Positions 44,866 through 53,863 are shown, counted from the first letter of the stretch. The stretch: DNA of 64,000 nt from Marinobacter mobilis (GCF_900106945.1 NZ_FNNE01000002.1:429674-493673), one strand, 5' to 3'. Notes: generated by a model not told the origin, from the sequence alone. A program made the numbers and translations.

Positions 44866-46575
44866 ATGTGGATAATTCATAACTCTTATTTTCACCTTCT
44901 CTGTGCCTCCATTCTGACTGTTTCGGTTTATATGGTGGGGCTGCCTGGTGGTTTCTACTTTGATGACGAGTGGAATATTCTCCAGAATCAGGCGTTGCAG
45001 CTTGATACTTTGTCGCTGGAGGGGCTTTGGGCTGCGATGGCGTCCGGTACTGCTGGGCCGTTGGGGCGGCCGGTGGCGATGCTGAGCTTCGCGCTTAACC
45101 ACGCCTTCTTCGGGCTAGACCCCTACTACTTCAAATCAGTAAATCTTTTTATCCATCTAGCGTGTGGTTGGGCAATATATGGCCTGGTGGTGGTGTTGGC
45201 TGGATATCTTCCCGTAAAGCTCGATAGCCGTAAGCATTTGTTTGCCTTTTTTGTGATGCTGCTGTGGCTGTTGCATCCGCTTAACCTGACTGCAGTCCTG
45301 TATCCGGTCCAGCGCATGGCGGGGCTAAGTGCACTGTTTTGTCTGCTTGGGATGCTGTCATACGTTTTGGCCAGGCGGTGCAGCAGAGATCGCATGGCAG
45401 CTAAGGCTGGGCTGTACATTTGCAGTTTCGTGCTGTTTTGGCCTTTAGCCCTTGCCAGTAAAGAAAATGCAGCCCTGTTTCCGGTTTATCTGTTCCTGTT
45501 GGAATTGACATTCTTGAGGTTCCGGCCAATCGGTCGAGACGAGGTGAGCAGGCCTTTGGTTCTGGCGTATAGTGGGTTCCTGGTTATGCCAGCAGTTCTG
45601 ACGGCTCTGTACTTTATTGTGTTCCCGGATTGGATTCTGAATGGCTATTTAAATCGGGACTTTAGTTTTCAGGAAAGGCTGCTGACGGAAGCCCGTATCC
45701 TGATATTTTACCTGGGTCAGCTGTTGGTTCCGTTGAACAGTTCCTTGGGGATGTTCCATGACGACTTTATTCTGTCTACGTCTTTGATAAGCCCCTGGAC
45801 CACCTTGCCAGCCGTATTGATAGTGATATTCTCTATCGTCTGGGCGTTGTTGCGGGTGGGCAGGTATCCTGTTATTGCCTTTGGGTTGTTGTTTTTCTTC
45901 GCGGCTCATTCCCTTGAGTCCAGTGTGCTGGCGCTTGAATTGGTACATGAACACCGTAATTACCTGGCGAGTTTTCCTATTCTGATGGCAATCGCCTATT
46001 GCCTGCTAGCTTGTGGGGAGGCTGGTCTCAGATTAAAAATGTTACTTTCAGTATCATTGATCCTTTTTCTGGCTGTAACAACATTGTTTAGGGCTGCCGT
46101 GTGGGGATCTCCTGCACTGCATGTGATGAGTGAGGTCATGAATCACCCCCTGTCGCCAAGAGCAAACTATGGAATGGGCAGGCAGTATGCTGTTTATGCA
46201 AGCTCACTTCCCGATTCACCTCAGAAAATGGACGCTCTGCAAGAAGCCGCCGGTTACTTCAAAAAAAGTACCGAGCTTCGTGCTAGTTATACCGACGGTT
46301 TATTTGGCCTGTTAATGATGGAGGCTATGGAGGGGCGTGACATGGGTGATACCGCTTTCCGGGATTTGTTGAGCCGGTTGGCCGGGGCTCCGTTTGCCAA
46401 TAATAACTACAACTATCTCAACAGCTTGATCTCCTGTATCGAAAATGATGACTGCCAGGTGTCCAAAGATAAAGTGGCGGCTATTATCGATGCCAGCCTT
46501 GAGAATCCGATGTTTACCGGGCGGCATAGGGAGTTCATTTTGAGGCGTTATGAGGCCTATCAGAAGCGGCTATGA
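44866..46575 (+). CDS. GT-C type membrane glycosyltransferase, TfpW-like position
   Basis: A 569-residue polytopic membrane protein (about 10 helices) with a C-terminal soluble helical part (about residues 410-569). An early acidic motif GGFYFDDEW in the first external loop, followed by GRPVAMLSFALNHAFFGLDPYYFKSVNLFIHL, is what GT-C enzymes (ArnT/PMT/TMTC class) show at the catalytic and lipid-donor site. Standing directly behind pilA and before a TfpX/Y/Z-like gene, it matches the place of TfpW, the pilin arabinosyltransferase of Pseudomonas group IV pilins. The donor here is unknown. The ATG lies 3 nt past a terminator and has no Shine-Dalgarno. Confidence 0.7.
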   Translation: MWIIHNSYFHLLCASILTVSVYMVGLPGGFYFDDEWNILQNQALQLDTLSLEGLWAAMASGTAGPLGRPVAMLSFALNHAFFGLDPYYFKSVNLFIHLACGWAIYGLVVVLAGYLPVKLDSRKHLFAFFVMLLWLLHPLNLTAVLYPVQRMAGLSALFCLLGMLSYVLARRCSRDRMAAKAGLYICSFVLFWPLALASKENAALFPVYLFLLELTFLRFRPIGRDEVSRPLVLAYSGFLVMPAVLTALYFIVFPDWILNGYLNRDFSFQERLLTEARILIFYLGQLLVPLNSSLGMFHDDFILSTSLISPWTTLPAVLIVIFSIVWALLRVGRYPVIAFGLLFFFAAHSLESSVLALELVHEHRNYLASFPILMAIAYCLLACGEAGLRLKMLLSVSLILFLAVTTLFRAAVWGSPALHVMSEVMNHPLSPRANYGMGRQYAVYASSLPDSPQKMDALQEAAGYFKKSTELRASYTDGLFGLLMMEAMEGRDMGDTAFRDLLSRLAGAPFANNNYNYLNSLISCIENDDCQVSKDKVAAIIDASLENPMFTGRHREFILRRYEAYQKRL

Positions 46576-47279
46576 AGCTGAATCGCCTGGTTGTCCTCAT
46601 CGCGAGCATGTTCGAAACGCTGGTTTTAGGGTGTGTAGTTTTTGTTTGCTTGAAAAACTGGTATCCGGGGGTCTATTTTGACCTATTTGGTAGCAGTCTT
46701 AATCTGGCTTTTTTGGTAGTGGCCCTTCTGGTGCTCGGGCCGTTCCTGAATGTGCTCGTGTACAAAAAAGATCGTACTAGTTATATCAATGACCTTAGTG
46801 TGATCTACCTGCTCAAATTTTGTGTATTGATTCTCTGGCTACATAATTTTTATAGTCAGCGTCCTATATTGCTTGTGTTTTCTGTGGACCGGCTTGTGGT
46901 TGTGCAAGCGCACCAGGTGCCCTTGGGGCAGCTCCCTCCGGAGATTGCCGTGATGATACTGAATAGCAAGCAACCTCCGGTCGTGGCGGCCAGAAAGTTC
47001 GCTGGTGACGATGTCGGGATGATGATTCAGGTTATGGCCGGGGCTCCTGATATTGAGTATCGGCCAACACAATATGAGCGATTTGATTACCAGCGCAAAG
47101 ATTTCTTAGAAAGACTATGTGTTGGTGGTATAGCAAGTGCTCTGGAGCAGAGTGCATTTATGACGGAATGTTTCGTAGTAGAGGCCCCGTTGGTATATAA
47201 AGCGGATCAATATGCGACTGCTGTTTTTGAGGTTGAGCAGGCAATATTATCTCAGGTATTGGCGAAGGATCCTTGGTGA
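46572..47279 (+). CDS. TfpX/TfpZ-like type IV pilin accessory protein
   Basis: A 235-residue protein with three hydrophobic segments in the first 105 residues and a soluble C-terminal part. The motif LGPFLNVLVYKKDR and the later RPILLVFSVDRLVVV are typical of the pilin accessory family (TfpX, TfpY, TfpZ), which tune pilus assembly/retraction balance for particular PilA types. It overlaps the GT-C gene by 4 nt and so is translated with it. The pilA-GTC-accessory order resembles group IV of Pseudomonas aeruginosa. Confidence 0.78.
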   Translation: MKLNRLVVLIASMFETLVLGCVVFVCLKNWYPGVYFDLFGSSLNLAFLVVALLVLGPFLNVLVYKKDRTSYINDLSVIYLLKFCVLILWLHNFYSQRPILLVFSVDRLVVVQAHQVPLGQLPPEIAVMILNSKQPPVVAARKFAGDDVGMMIQVMAGAPDIEYRPTQYERFDYQRKDFLERLCVGGIASALEQSAFMTECFVVEAPLVYKADQYATAVFEVEQAILSQVLAKDPW

Positions 47280-47398
47280 TTGCCTTCTGAACGCTATTTG
47301 TCTGGAGCTTGGGCGCGCTCTATAGGTTTTGGTTTACTGAGTGACTCGCTACAACTAATCAATCGTTTCCTGTTATGGAAGCATACTTAGGATTATGC

Positions 47399-48289
47399 AT
47401 GGTTCCTCTTGAAAAAAACGCTGAATACTTGAGTAATATAAAAGTATCAGCTGTTATTCCGGCTAAAAATGAAGCAGCAGCTATTGGCAATGTGTTGCGA
47501 GAGATCTTTGCTCTGTCTGTTGTTGACGAAGTCCTTGTAATCGATGATGGCTCAACGGATCAAACTGCGGAGATTGCAAGAGCTGAAGGTGCCCGGGTGA
47601 TTTCGCACCCCTATTCCATGGGTAATGGTGCAGCCATTAAGGCAGGGGCCCGCGCGGCGACTGGCGATATTCTGGTGTTTATGGATGGAGATGGCCAGCA
47701 TTCACCCAAGGATATTTCAAGATTGCTCAAGCAACTTCACCAGGGCCTGGACATGGTCGTAGGGGCTAGAACGGCTGGCTCACAAGCTAGCTTTGGTCGG
47801 GGAGTTGCCAATCGGATCTACAACCGGTTGGCAAGTTATATGACGGGGCAGAAAATTGAGGATCTGACATCGGGCTTTCGTGCTGTGAAAGCCTATAAAT
47901 TTCGTCAGTTTCTGTATTTGCTTCCTAATGGGTTTTCTTATCCGACGACATCGACGATGGCGTTTTTTCGGGCGGGTTACAAGGTTGGCTATATTCCGAT
48001 AAGGGCTGCCAAAAGGGTTGGGAAGAGCCATATCAAGCCTCTCCAGGATGGTGTTCGCTTCCTTCTTATCATCTTCAAGATCGGAACGCTTTACTCGCCC
48101 CTGAAAGTGTTTGTTCCGATATCATTTTTGGTCTTTTTCACTGGCCTTAGCTATTACGGGTATACTTATTTTACATCGGGCCAGTTCACCAATATGAGCG
48201 CTTTGATGTTCACTACATCGCTTGTTGTGTTTATGGTCGGGTTGGTTTCCGAACAGATCACCGCTTTAATGTATCGTGATAGTGATTAG
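47399..48289 (+). CDS. Family 2 glycosyltransferase (DPM1-like)
   Basis: A 296-residue GT2 enzyme. A GT-A catalytic domain has SAVIPAKNEAAAI at the start, VIDDGSTDQT (UDP-sugar binding) and FMDGDGQH (metal-binding DxD). Two or three C-terminal membrane helices follow (about residues 230-295). This layout fits polyprenyl-phosphate sugar synthases, which make lipid-linked donors for GT-C enzymes such as the one two genes upstream; that link is inference. I use the ATG at 47399 with AGGA six bases upstream rather than the ATG at 47375. Confidence 0.82.
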   Translation: MVPLEKNAEYLSNIKVSAVIPAKNEAAAIGNVLREIFALSVVDEVLVIDDGSTDQTAEIARAEGARVISHPYSMGNGAAIKAGARAATGDILVFMDGDGQHSPKDISRLLKQLHQGLDMVVGARTAGSQASFGRGVANRIYNRLASYMTGQKIEDLTSGFRAVKAYKFRQFLYLLPNGFSYPTTSTMAFFRAGYKVGYIPIRAAKRVGKSHIKPLQDGVRFLLIIFKIGTLYSPLKVFVPISFLVFFTGLSYYGYTYFTSGQFTNMSALMFTTSLVVFMVGLVSEQITALMYRDSD

Positions 48290-48291
48290 GT

Positions 48292-49521
48292 GTGATCAGG
48301 CTGGAGAATAATCCATCAGAAGCCAAGCGCAGGCTTTTGGTTGTCTCATCAACCTATCCGAGGTGGCTCGGCGACTCGGAGCCTGGCTTTGTCCACGAGT
48401 TGTCCAAGCGCCTGGTTAAGGATTATGAGGTTTTTGTCCTCAGTCCTCATGCTGAGGGTGCGAAGAAAAAAGAGCTCCTGGATGGAGTCAATGTCATACG
48501 ATTTAAGTATGCTCCTGAGCGGTTTGAAACGCTTGCCTACAATGGAGGTATTGTTTCCAATTTGAAGGCAAGCCGTATCAAGTTTTTACTGGTTCCAGCA
48601 TTTCTCGTTGCACAACTCTTTGCTCTTTGGCGATTGGTAAGGGTGAACAACATTGACATCGTACATGCTCATTGGTTGCTTCCTCAAGGCATTGTCGTTG
48701 CCATCTTGAGTGTAATCTGGCCGCGTTTCCCTCCTTTCTTTCTTACGTCCCATGGTACCGACCTGATGGCATTCCGGGGCAGCATATTTCGGCGTTTAAA
48801 GCGATGGATGATCAATCGGTCGGTGTCGTATACCGTTGTTAGCTCAATGCTGAGAGGTGAGGCAAAGGCTCTTGGTGTTGAAGATCAAAAAACAGCAGTT
48901 GTGCCTATGGGGGTTGATCTGGAAAGCGGCTTTACACCTGGCTCATGCCCTCAAGCTGGCCAGTACGAGCTCCTGTTTGTAGGACGATTGGTCAAAGGCA
49001 AGGGCCTTGAAGAACTTATTTCCATTATGCCAGCGCTATTGGGTGAGTTCCCCGGGGCTTCATTAACGATTGTCGGAGCTGGTCCTGAGGCCGTACCCTT
49101 GGGCAGATTGGTGGATTCATTAGGCGTTCGTGACCAAGTGTCCTTTGAAGGGGCTAAGCCCGCAACCAAGATGCCTGATTACTATCGCAGAGCCTGCTTG
49201 TTCGTCGCCCCCTTTCAGCCTTCGGAAGGACTGGGGCTGGTTACTATTGAGGCTCTGGGTTGTGGCTGTCCGGTCGTCACTACGGATATCCCCGCAACGC
49301 GGGAAGTACTGAAAGGCATTAAAGGTTTCGTTACTGTGCCCTCAGGTGATTCGAAGAGATTGCTCAATGGTGTCATCGAAGTTTTGAGGAATCGCAAACA
49401 GTACGCGGACGCCGTAATTCTTTCCAATGAGGCTATAAAGCGGCGTTTTGATTGGTCATCTGTATCTGCTCAATATTCGCAGTTGCTGAATGTCGTGATT
49501 CAGGAAGAAAGAGGCGAATGA
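48292..49521 (+). CDS. Family 4 glycosyltransferase
   Basis: A 409-residue GT-B enzyme. The N-terminal half begins RLLVVSSTYPRW; HAHWLLPQG lies at the acceptor face and LFVGRLVKGKGLEELI starts the donor half at about residue 225. The EX7E motif is in the segment APFQPSEGLGLVTIEALGCG at about residues 305-325. It probably transfers a hexose to a surface glycan. It starts with GTG 2 nt after the GT2 stop and ends overlapping the next GT4 start. Confidence 0.9.
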   Translation: MIRLENNPSEAKRRLLVVSSTYPRWLGDSEPGFVHELSKRLVKDYEVFVLSPHAEGAKKKELLDGVNVIRFKYAPERFETLAYNGGIVSNLKASRIKFLLVPAFLVAQLFALWRLVRVNNIDIVHAHWLLPQGIVVAILSVIWPRFPPFFLTSHGTDLMAFRGSIFRRLKRWMINRSVSYTVVSSMLRGEAKALGVEDQKTAVVPMGVDLESGFTPGSCPQAGQYELLFVGRLVKGKGLEELISIMPALLGEFPGASLTIVGAGPEAVPLGRLVDSLGVRDQVSFEGAKPATKMPDYYRRACLFVAPFQPSEGLGLVTIEALGCGCPVVTTDIPATREVLKGIKGFVTVPSGDSKRLLNGVIEVLRNRKQYADAVILSNEAIKRRFDWSSVSAQYSQLLNVVIQEERGE

Positions 49522-50561
49522 TGCAGAATTCTTTTGGGGTCTGGTTTCCTGCCATTCGGACCGGAACTGGAACCGATCTGTATACATTACGATTAGTGGA
49601 TGCATTGAGTAGGCGAGGGGTAAAAGCCGGTATTACCTGGCTTCCGCGTCGGGCTGAGTACCTGCCATGGTCGGTTCGTAAGCCGCCAACTCCGGCTTGG
49701 GCTGATCTGGTTCACGTAAATTCCTGGCTGCACCCTCACTTCATTTCGAGCGATTTGCCGATAATTGCAACCATCCACTCTTGCGTTCATGACGAATGTC
49801 TATCGTCTTATAAAAGCTTTTCGCAAGCGCTCTACCATGACAACTGGGTTTATAAGATAGAACATCAAGTCGTCAGTTCTGCAAGGCTGGTGACCGCTGT
49901 AAGCGAATATTCTGCTTTGGTCGCTGGCAAGGCTTTTCGCAGATCTGATGTTATCCCAGTGCATAACTGGATCGATACGGAACAGTTTGCCCCGCGTCGG
50001 ACGCAAGAAAGCCATCGTCCTTTTAGGTTGCTGTATGTTGGGTCAATGATTATTCGAAAAGGAGTGGATTTACTGCTCAATATCATGGAGGCGCTTGGGG
50101 GTGGATACGAGCTTCTATTTACGGGAGAAATGGTTGATCTAGAAAAGTATGGCTCTGTTCCAGCCAATATCAGACCGATCGGACGGGTACATGGTGACAG
50201 AAATCTTGCGACTCTCTATAACGATTGTGATGCGCTGTTGTTCCCTTCCCGTCTGGAGGGGTTTGGGTTGGTTGCCCTTGAGGCGGCTGCTTGTGGGCTA
50301 CCTGTAATCGCGTCGAGAAGCTCGTCGTTGCCGGAAGTTATTCTTGACGGCGAAACCGGTTTTTTGTGTGATGTTGATGATGTTGAGAAGTTCGTTGAAG
50401 CGGCTAGGCGACTGAAGGAAGATGCTCGACTCTGTGAGCGTTTATCACGCAACGCTAGAATTAGAGCAGCGACGCTATTCTCTGAAGACAAGGCGATTGA
50501 TGCTTATCTGGAAATTTACCGAAAGGCGTTGGAGAGCCCAACGCCTACTTTTATGAGCTAA
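49518..50561 (+). CDS. Family 4 glycosyltransferase
   Basis: A 347-residue GT-B enzyme with LLYVGSMIIRKGVDLLL at about residue 172 and the donor-site motif FPSRLEGFGLVALEAAACG at about residues 240-258. The start lies within the end of the preceding GT4 gene (ATGA overlap; ATG at 49518 or the adjacent 49521). Short for GT4 (common lengths 350-400). Its tail meets the two minus-strand GT25 genes. Confidence 0.9.
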   Translation: MMQNSFGVWFPAIRTGTGTDLYTLRLVDALSRRGVKAGITWLPRRAEYLPWSVRKPPTPAWADLVHVNSWLHPHFISSDLPIIATIHSCVHDECLSSYKSFSQALYHDNWVYKIEHQVVSSARLVTAVSEYSALVAGKAFRRSDVIPVHNWIDTEQFAPRRTQESHRPFRLLYVGSMIIRKGVDLLLNIMEALGGGYELLFTGEMVDLEKYGSVPANIRPIGRVHGDRNLATLYNDCDALLFPSRLEGFGLVALEAAACGLPVIASRSSSLPEVILDGETGFLCDVDDVEKFVEAARRLKEDARLCERLSRNARIRAATLFSEDKAIDAYLEIYRKALESPTPTFMS

Positions 50562-50601
50562 TGCAATTGATTTGCTCTTATCTATTCTTCCGGTAACCAG
50601 C

Positions 50602-51402
50602 CTATGCGCTGGGACGGTCAATTTCTGTGCCTTGATGAATTCTATGCAAGTGAAGGTAGCGAGCAAGGAATGGCGTAAATATTCTGGTTAATGGACGCCC
50701 AATGCTTTCTTTCCATCCATCCTGATACCAGCGTTTTATTAATCCCCCGTTGTATTGATGAGACCGGCCTTGCTCGATGTGGCTATTGGCCGTATCGGCT
50801 GTAGGGTGTGCGAGGACCGGGCTGTAAAAGACGTTGTACTCTCCTTTTAAGAGTGCAGCCCAGTCATCAGCTCGGTGCAAGCACCTCTGTTGTTGCTGGA
50901 GTAAATGTTTTGCCATTTCAAAATCAACAGCGTAACAGCATGTGCGCGATAGATTGCGACGTTGAAGTTCAGGGATTCTATATACGCTGGCTCGAGAAGA
51001 TTTAAATCCATGTAAATGTCGCGCGCGACTCATTCCTTGTAAGCCTCCAAGTATTGCCAGGCTTTTAGGGGGGAGGGCTAACAGAATCTCCCCAATTTTC
51101 TCAAGCCGGCCGCAATCTCCTATAACGTCGTCTTCAAGGATCAGGTGAAATGATGTTGGGTTCGCCTTTGACTCGACAATCGACTGAAAGATCTTCAGGT
51201 GTCCAAGTGAACACGCGATTTCTGGGCCAGTTAATGGTCGATGTCGGTCTTTGGCGCATGGGGGTATATCTGTTATCGGGGATGCTGATCGTCCGTCAAC
51301 GGCATCAATAAACCGAAATTTGGGCGCATAGCGGGGGAACTGAAGCTCTAGAGCTTCCCGCCTTTGGTGGTCATCCGGCAGAGATAGAACGTATATGTTC
51401 AT
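50602..51402 (-). CDS. Family 25 glycosyltransferase
   Basis: A 266-residue GT25 (LPS beta-galactosyltransferase/LgtB type) protein. N-terminal INIYVLSLPDDHQRREAL region, conserved GEIACSLGHLKIFQ-like (here GPEIACSLGHLKIF) and the metal-binding LILEDDV at about residues 88-94. The family adds galactose or similar sugars to LPS cores or capsules. It overlaps the second GT25 gene by 4 nt and runs against the GT4 genes. Confidence 0.85.
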   Translation of the reverse strand: MNIYVLSLPDDHQRREALELQFPRYAPKFRFIDAVDGRSASPITDIPPCAKDRHRPLTGPEIACSLGHLKIFQSIVESKANPTSFHLILEDDVIGDCGRLEKIGEILLALPPKSLAILGGLQGMSRARHLHGFKSSRASVYRIPELQRRNLSRTCCYAVDFEMAKHLLQQQQRCLHRADDWAALLKGEYNVFYSPVLAHPTADTANSHIEQGRSHQYNGGLIKRWYQDGWKESIGRPLTRIFTPFLARYLHLHRIHQGTEIDRPSA

Positions 51403-52217
51403 CGCTTTGAAGAGGGCCTCTCGTCTCCGGTCGGTATTTTAACCCAACCTTTCAGCCTTGCCACAATCGGTAAGGTAGCTTTCAGAATTTGGGTTAACGT
51501 AGTGTAGGTGAGTCCATCCTTATAAACCCTTTTCCAAAAAGGCTCATGGCTAAGCATTGACCTGTCTTTTTCTAGATGGCTCCCGCTCAGGTCTCTCGGG
51601 TGTTGAAGGTGTTGGGAGTAATAAAGCTCCCGCTCGCCGGAAAGCAGGTGGCGCCAATCATCGGCGCGTCTCAGGTTGTCATTTTGACGTTTCAGGATTT
51701 TGCCTGCCATAGACGGGCTGACAGCATAACAGCAGGCCCTGGCAGTGAATCTCAGTGTGATGGGGGGCAGGCGAAAATAGTCCTGTTCTCTAGGGGCGTA
51801 CAGGTAACTGGAACCTCGCAGGCCTTCTTGGCCGCCACAAAGAAGGAAGTGATGGTGCGGAAGGTTTTGAGAGATCTGCGATATTGATTCAATGTCCTGG
51901 TCACCGCCAATGACGTCATCTTCCAATATTAGTACGGAATGTGCTTTGCTTTTTTGAGCAATTTCAAGTGCTTTAATGTGGCTTTGTGCACACCCGATTT
52001 CAGTATTGCTTAACGTTAAATGAGAGTGGGGGAGGGGTAAGCATCTGAAGTCTGTTTCGGGGGATCGGGGGGCTGTCAAGTCGATGCCATGAACTAATCG
52101 GAAATTGTGGTAGTTGGCTGGGAATCTTGATTTTAGTTTATGTCTCCTATGATTATCTTTATCTAGGGATATAAGGAGGACTTCTACATTTTTTGGGGGG
52201 TTATCAATATTGGTCAT
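51399..52217 (-). CDS. Family 25 glycosyltransferase (paralog)
   Basis: A 272-residue GT25 protein, paralogous to the next downstream gene: both share NTEIGCAQSHIKALEIA / GPEIACSLGHLKIFQSI, LILEDDVIG and a matching ADDW (RRADDWRHLLSGE / HRADDWAALLKGE). It lies upstream in the same transcript, linked by an ATGA overlap. The upstream gap of over 500 nt is AT-rich and probably holds its promoter. Confidence 0.85.
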   Translation of the reverse strand: MTNIDNPPKNVEVLLISLDKDNHRRHKLKSRFPANYHNFRLVHGIDLTAPRSPETDFRCLPLPHSHLTLSNTEIGCAQSHIKALEIAQKSKAHSVLILEDDVIGGDQDIESISQISQNLPHHHFLLCGGQEGLRGSSYLYAPREQDYFRLPPITLRFTARACCYAVSPSMAGKILKRQNDNLRRADDWRHLLSGERELYYSQHLQHPRDLSGSHLEKDRSMLSHEPFWKRVYKDGLTYTTLTQILKATLPIVARLKGWVKIPTGDERPSSKR

Positions 52218-52774
52218 TCATGAAGAACCGTAAATAAAATATGCTAATATATTGAGGCAAATTCTATAATTAAAAATGATGGATATCAATGTGCTGTTTT
52301 ATATGCGTATGGGGATTTTATCAGGCGGGCGCCTGAACTGGAAATTTGCTTTGGTTCTGCTAGGGATGCCTCGCAATAGTTGATCCTCATTCCGGTACAC
52401 TGAAGCGATTGTTTATTTAACGAAAATTTTGTGGGTTGCGAGAGGGTCGTTGATCATCTATTTTTATTTCTGAAGTTTTCTCCCAAGCAGGTTTTTAGGT
52501 ACCTTTAATGCTTTAAGGGAGCTGAAAATCATACGGTAAGTCTAATTTTTTATGCCCCTTTTGTGTGAGCTTGGTGTCAAGTTTTTTGCTTTTGCTTCTC
52601 GTTCAGCCTTTGCTTCGAGTGCTATAATCGCGCTGAAACAAAGCCTTTCTTGATCGAGGCAGTAATGGTTGTTTTATGTCTTGTGCTTTTGTGGGTTTTT
52701 GTTTGTTTATTGTGTTTTTTGGTTGCTGATGAAGTTGCCTTTCGGAAAGCAGCACGGCTATCAGGGTATTTTCA
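52218..52774. other. AT-rich gap before unknown gene and pse operon
   Basis: 557 nt with no recognised gene. It contains the promoter region for the GT25 pair (minus strand), an extended -10 promoter for the plus strand, and a small hydrophobic ORF. Composition drops sharply compared with the core chromosome, suggesting recently acquired DNA. Confidence 0.6.
52620..52628 (+). promoter_or_regulatory. Extended -10 promoter
   Basis: TGC followed by TATAAT (52623-52628) is a perfect extended -10. No good -35 is seen 17 nt upstream. It would start transcription near 52635, ahead of the small ORF and the unknown AT-rich gene. Confidence 0.6.
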
Positions 52775-52850
52775 ATGGAAATTAGTGAGCTTGAAAAATA
52801 TCGGCCGCTGTACCTCTCCATGGAGAGAATGGGAGCTGGCCGTATCCTGA
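52665..52850 (+). CDS. Possible small membrane protein
   Basis: A 61-codon frame from the ATG at 52665. It has a good GAGG ribosome-binding site 6 nt upstream and an almost pure hydrophobic helix in residues 2-21 (VVLCLVLLWVFVCLLCFLVA). Its last 76 nt overlap the start of the next gene in another frame. It might be a small membrane protein, a leader whose translation controls the next gene, or chance. Confidence 0.3.
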   Translation: MVVLCLVLLWVFVCLLCFLVADEVAFRKAARLSGYFQWKLVSLKNIGRCTSPWREWELAVS

Positions 52851-53863
52851 AAGAGTTTTTGCGTAGAGATCTTCGACAAACTCTCCCATTTTCAGTTTCT
52901 CATGGCGTGGATTTTGGTCATTGCTTCGATGCTATGGATATTGAAGATATCGAGCCAGTACACTGGGCATACAATGATGTAATAAAAGATAGGGTCTCAG
53001 GAAAGAAGAATTATATTTTAGCTCCGCACCCCTGGGCTATCTTGCATCAAAAACTGGGAGAAGAAAGAGGAGCGGGAACATTAATTATAGGGCCTCCTCC
53101 CGGAGTGGATAATGACAGGAAACTTTATGATTTAATTCGCCATTGTAATATAGGTAAAGCAAATATACTAATCAAAGGTGTTGGGAATTACTTAGGCTCA
53201 ATTGAATTTTGGAAGAGTAAAGGGGTAGAGCCTGTTACAGCAGGATTTAGAGATATTGAGTTTTATGATCGATTGTTTTCTCTTCTGTCTCGGTATGATC
53301 GAGTTATAGGGTCTAATCTTTCTAGTGCTATTGTATTTGCGGCCAGTATCGGGAAGAAAATTGAGTTTGTTGATGGTTTCTCCTATGAGTTTTATGATAG
53401 GGGAGATTATTTGAATAGAGTGAACTTTGAATCGGAGGATGCAAGGTCTTTTATTAAATTTTTTTTCTATGGAGGGGGGCGTGAAAGAAAGGAGTTGTCG
53501 CAAAATTTACTTGGGTATGAATATTTGAGTTGTTCGAAAATGATTAATAATAACATTGAAAATGTTTTGTCTGAACTGAAGTCGCCTGTCTATGTGTCAA
53601 ACAATAAAAAACCATTTCATCTATTAAGGCTGTTTGCGGCTGTTAAATTTAATAGGCCTGGCTTGATTCGGTCTGATTTTTTTTCTCTGGTTCGAAACTA
53701 TTTTTTTTCAAATGGACATAAAAATAAAGTTTGTAAGGTTGAGCTCAATGAGTTGTCTGCTTGGTTAAACGGGGTATCTTCTGACAATTTCCAAATAACC
53801 CCAACCCCCTATGTCAAGGGTGTAACTGTTCCCGGTCAGGCGGTGACTCAGTACCCGGAATGA
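52775..53863 (+). CDS. Unrecognised protein, possibly glycosyltransferase-like
   Basis: A 362-residue protein that I do not recognise, from a strongly AT-rich gene. No signal peptide or membrane helix is evident. Motif-like stretches: LAPHPWAILHQ (about residue 81), TLIIGPPPGVDND (about 101) and DRVIGSNLSSAIVFAASIGKKIEFV (about 174-198). The last resembles the donor-binding turn of GT-B-like enzymes and capsule synthesis proteins, where S-S-A precedes an alanine-rich helix. It sits 136 nt before pseB, so a role in transferring or modifying the pseudaminic acid glycan is a reasonable guess. Its codon use differs from the core genes. Confidence 0.65.
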   Translation: MEISELEKYRPLYLSMERMGAGRILKEFLRRDLRQTLPFSVSHGVDFGHCFDAMDIEDIEPVHWAYNDVIKDRVSGKKNYILAPHPWAILHQKLGEERGAGTLIIGPPPGVDNDRKLYDLIRHCNIGKANILIKGVGNYLGSIEFWKSKGVEPVTAGFRDIEFYDRLFSLLSRYDRVIGSNLSSAIVFAASIGKKIEFVDGFSYEFYDRGDYLNRVNFESEDARSFIKFFFYGGGRERKELSQNLLGYEYLSCSKMINNNIENVLSELKSPVYVSNNKKPFHLLRLFAAVKFNRPGLIRSDFFSLVRNYFFSNGHKNKVCKVELNELSAWLNGVSSDNFQITPTPYVKGVTVPGQAVTQYPE

